Below, one piece after another: positions 4,498 through 6,335 of a stretch of 6,335 nucleotides of DNA; the stretch's first letter is position 1, and every line of letters begins with the position of its first letter. A program made the position numbers and the translations under genes. The notes under the pieces were generated by a model. That model ran no database searches. It was given only the letters and a program-made list of their open reading frames with translations, and was not told the DNA's origin. Source of the stretch: AP-15 sp035252905 (lineage in GTDB: Bacteria; Pseudomonadota; Alphaproteobacteria; ATCC43930; CGMCC-115725). The stretch is from assembly GCA_035252905.1 (NCBI GenBank), contig DATFCQ010000125.1, positions 1-6,335 on the forward strand. Direction: 5' to 3'.

Positions 4498-6335
4498 ATG
4501 GCATTGCCCATGCCGCCGCACGCCCGTTCCCTGCGCTCCCACCAGCGCCAGCTCCTCGGCGTCGCTCACGCCATTGCGGCAGGCGAGCCCGGATTGCGCG
4601 ACGTATTGGCGGCGGTGACGCCGGGAGGCGGCAAGTCGCTGTTGCCGGTCTTGATGGCGCAGGTGCTGGTACGCGCCGGAATTGTCGACCGGATATGCTG
4701 GGTGGTGCCGCGCGACAGCCTGCGCCTGCAGGCGGAGGAAGCCTTTGCCGACCCGGCCTGGCGCGCTGCCCTGGGCCACGGTTTGAGCGTGCGCGCGGCG
4801 GAGAACCTGCCCGACCCGTGCCGCGGGCTCAACGGCTATGTGACCACCTATCAGGGCGTCGCCGCCGCGCCCGATTTGCATCTGACCGAGTTCCGCCGCC
4901 ACCGCTACCTGCTGGTCGTCGACGAAGTCCATCATCTGCCGGCCTTGGCCGAATTGGACCCGGGGCTGCTGCCGTCCGCTTCGGGCGAGGCGGCGGCGAC
5001 ATGGGATGAGGCGGCCGGCTGGTCGCAGGCGTTGTTGCCGCTCTTGGAATGTGCCCGCGTGCGGCTGCTGCTGTCGGGCACATTGGAGCGGGCGGACGGG
5101 CGCGGCATTCTGTGGCTCCCCTACCGGCGCGGTCCCCGCCTCGGCACGCGCCAGGTCGATCTGAACGCGCCGGGTCTCGCGGTCATCGGCTATTCGCGCG
5201 CGCAGGCCTTGGCCGAGCGGGCGGTGTTGCCGGTCACTTTCGGCGCCCTCGACGGGGAGGCGCGCTGGCGCGACGACAAGGAGCGCGAGGTCGGGCCGCA
5301 TCGGCTGCGCGCGCCGGTGCCGACGCCGGAAACCCGGCCGGCGCTGTTCACCGCACTGCGCACCGGGTTCGCCGAGACGCTGTTGCAGGAAGCGTTTCTC
5401 GCCACACGCAGGTTGCGCGCCGAGCGGCGGGCGGCACAGGGGCTCACCCCCGGCGCCGTCGCCCGAGGCCTCGGCAAATTATTGGTGGTGGCCCCCGACC
5501 AGATCACGGCCCGATATTATCTCGAGCGGCTGCGGCGCTGGCTGCCTGCCGACCAGGCCGCCGCGACGGCGCGGCTCGCCATCTCCGAGCGCGCCGACGC
5601 GCACGAGACCCTGGCCGCCTTCCGGCTCCTGCCCGAGCCCTCGATCCTGATCACGGTGGCAATGGCCTATGAGGGGCTGGACGCGCCCGAGGTGGCGGTG
5701 GTGGCGGCCTTGACGCAGATCCGCAGCCGGCCGTGGCTGGAACAGATGGTGGCGCGGGCGACCCGCCTTGATCCCTGGGGCGGGCCCTATGAAACGCAGC
5801 GGGCGCTGGTGTTTCACCCCGACGACCCGTTCTTCGCCCGTTTCCGCGAGCGGATGGAGGCGGAACAGGGCCTGCTGGCGCGGCGCCCGCGCCTGCGCGA
5901 GCAGGGCAGCCTCGAGCTGTCGTCGGGGGACGACCCCGCCGAGCGCAGCGAGATCGTGCCATTGGAAAGCAATGCTCTGGGGTTGCGCTTCACGACATTG
6001 GCGCCCGGCCCCGAATTGGGATTGCGGCGCCCCGAGCGGCAGGAGGCCCAGGACGAAGTTCTGGAACCGCCCCATCTCGCCGAGCGCCGCCTGCGGGCGC
6101 GCATCGGCGAGATGGTCGCAACCCAGGTGGTCGAGGATGCGGCGGAATTGCGCGCGCCGCGCGGGCAGGGGACCTATCATGCCTACAACGCCGCGCTGAA
6201 GCGGGCGCTCGGCGGCAAGAGCCGCGCCCAGATGACCCTGGCCGAACTGGAAGCGGCGGTCGCCTGGCTCGAACGCAACCGCATCGGCGATCATCTCCAT
6301 CTGCTCGACGGTGACCATCGCTACGGCTGGGTCGC
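4498..6335 (+). CDS. DEAD/DEAH-type superfamily II helicase, 3' end cut off by window
   Basis: An ATP-dependent helicase-like protein; 612 residues are visible. Motifs in order: RSHQRQLL near the N-terminus (13-20, Q-like), Walker A TPGGGKS (41-47), Ia-like WVVPRDSLRLQAEEAF (68-83), motif II VVDEVHHL (140-147), motif III LSGT (192-195), motif IV-like LLVVAPDQ (328-335), motif V AMAYEGLDAPEV (388-399) and motif VI QMVARATR (416-423). All core residues for ATP binding and hydrolysis are present; motif VI has Ala where Gly is common. This layout resembles the ResIII/XPB-like type of DNA helicase/translocase. After about 440 there is an Arg/Glu-rich region, then a segment at 558-590 (TYHAYNAALKRALGGKSRAQ and onward) that I cannot assign. 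The start is the first ATG after an in-frame stop at 4474. No partner gene is visible, so its role (repair, phage-derived, restriction or defence) is open. Composition is like its neighbours. Confidence 0.9.
   Translation, partial: MALPMPPHARSLRSHQRQLLGVAHAIAAGEPGLRDVLAAVTPGGGKSLLPVLMAQVLVRAGIVDRICWVVPRDSLRLQAEEAFADPAWRAALGHGLSVRAAENLPDPCRGLNGYVTTYQGVAAAPDLHLTEFRRHRYLLVVDEVHHLPALAELDPGLLPSASGEAAATWDEAAGWSQALLPLLECARVRLLLSGTLERADGRGILWLPYRRGPRLGTRQVDLNAPGLAVIGYSRAQALAERAVLPVTFGALDGEARWRDDKEREVGPHRLRAPVPTPETRPALFTALRTGFAETLLQEAFLATRRLRAERRAAQGLTPGAVARGLGKLLVVAPDQITARYYLERLRRWLPADQAAATARLAISERADAHETLAAFRLLPEPSILITVAMAYEGLDAPEVAVVAALTQIRSRPWLEQMVARATRLDPWGGPYETQRALVFHPDDPFFARFRERMEAEQGLLARRPRLREQGSLELSSGDDPAERSEIVPLESNALGLRFTTLAPGPELGLRRPERQEAQDEVLEPPHLAERRLRARIGEMVATQVVEDAAELRAPRGQGTYHAYNAALKRALGGKSRAQMTLAELEAAVAWLERNRIGDHLHLLDGDHRYGWV

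Noticed and set aside
4156..5301. Minus-strand open frame of 381 codons across the RidA-like gene and the helicase
   Set aside because: It runs antisense through the helicase motifs and out of frame through the RidA-like gene; no recognisable domain.
1..6335. CRISPR array, tRNA or rRNA genes, insertion sequence ends
   Set aside because: No regularly spaced direct repeats, no cloverleaf or rRNA-like stretch, and no transposase were seen on either strand.

Overview
The window is GC-rich DNA that looks like the chromosome of an alphaproteobacterium. The evidence is the conserved gene order rpmI-rplT-pheS-pheT, the protein sequences, and dispersed palindromic repeats of types I recall from that class. 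A Rhodospirillales/Acetobacterales-like host is my best guess from protein flavour alone. No database search was possible.

Layout. Bases 1-3809 are a co-directional minus-strand cluster for translation, read from right to left: rpmI (ribosomal protein bL35, GTG start), rplT (bL20, 3 bases further on), a 121-base gap holding a palindromic repeat and a strong intrinsic terminator, pheS (phenylalanyl-tRNA synthetase alpha), and pheT (beta), which overlaps pheS by ATGA and runs off the left edge. A sigma70-type promoter (TTGCGT-17-TATAAC) lies just upstream of rpmI. Next, also on the minus strand, is a 130-residue RidA/YjgF-family protein with its own likely promoter. Diverging from it on the plus strand is a superfamily II DEAD/DEAH-type helicase; 612 residues are visible and it runs off the right edge.

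The two ribosomal proteins belong to the large subunit, and PheS and PheT form the alpha2-beta2 enzyme that charges tRNA-Phe, so the left part is one translation operon. The terminator between rplT and pheS would let the cell make far more L35/L20 than PheRS, or could be an attenuator. I saw no Phe-rich leader peptide to support classical attenuation.

I found no wholly new system. The most interesting points are: (1) a palindromic repeat-like element lying in frame inside the B5 domain of pheT, adding about 24 residues; (2) the terminator inside the operon; (3) a RidA homologue whose substrate-binding arginine appears replaced by histidine; (4) a divergent helicase with an unassigned C-terminal region and a start without a Shine-Dalgarno sequence.
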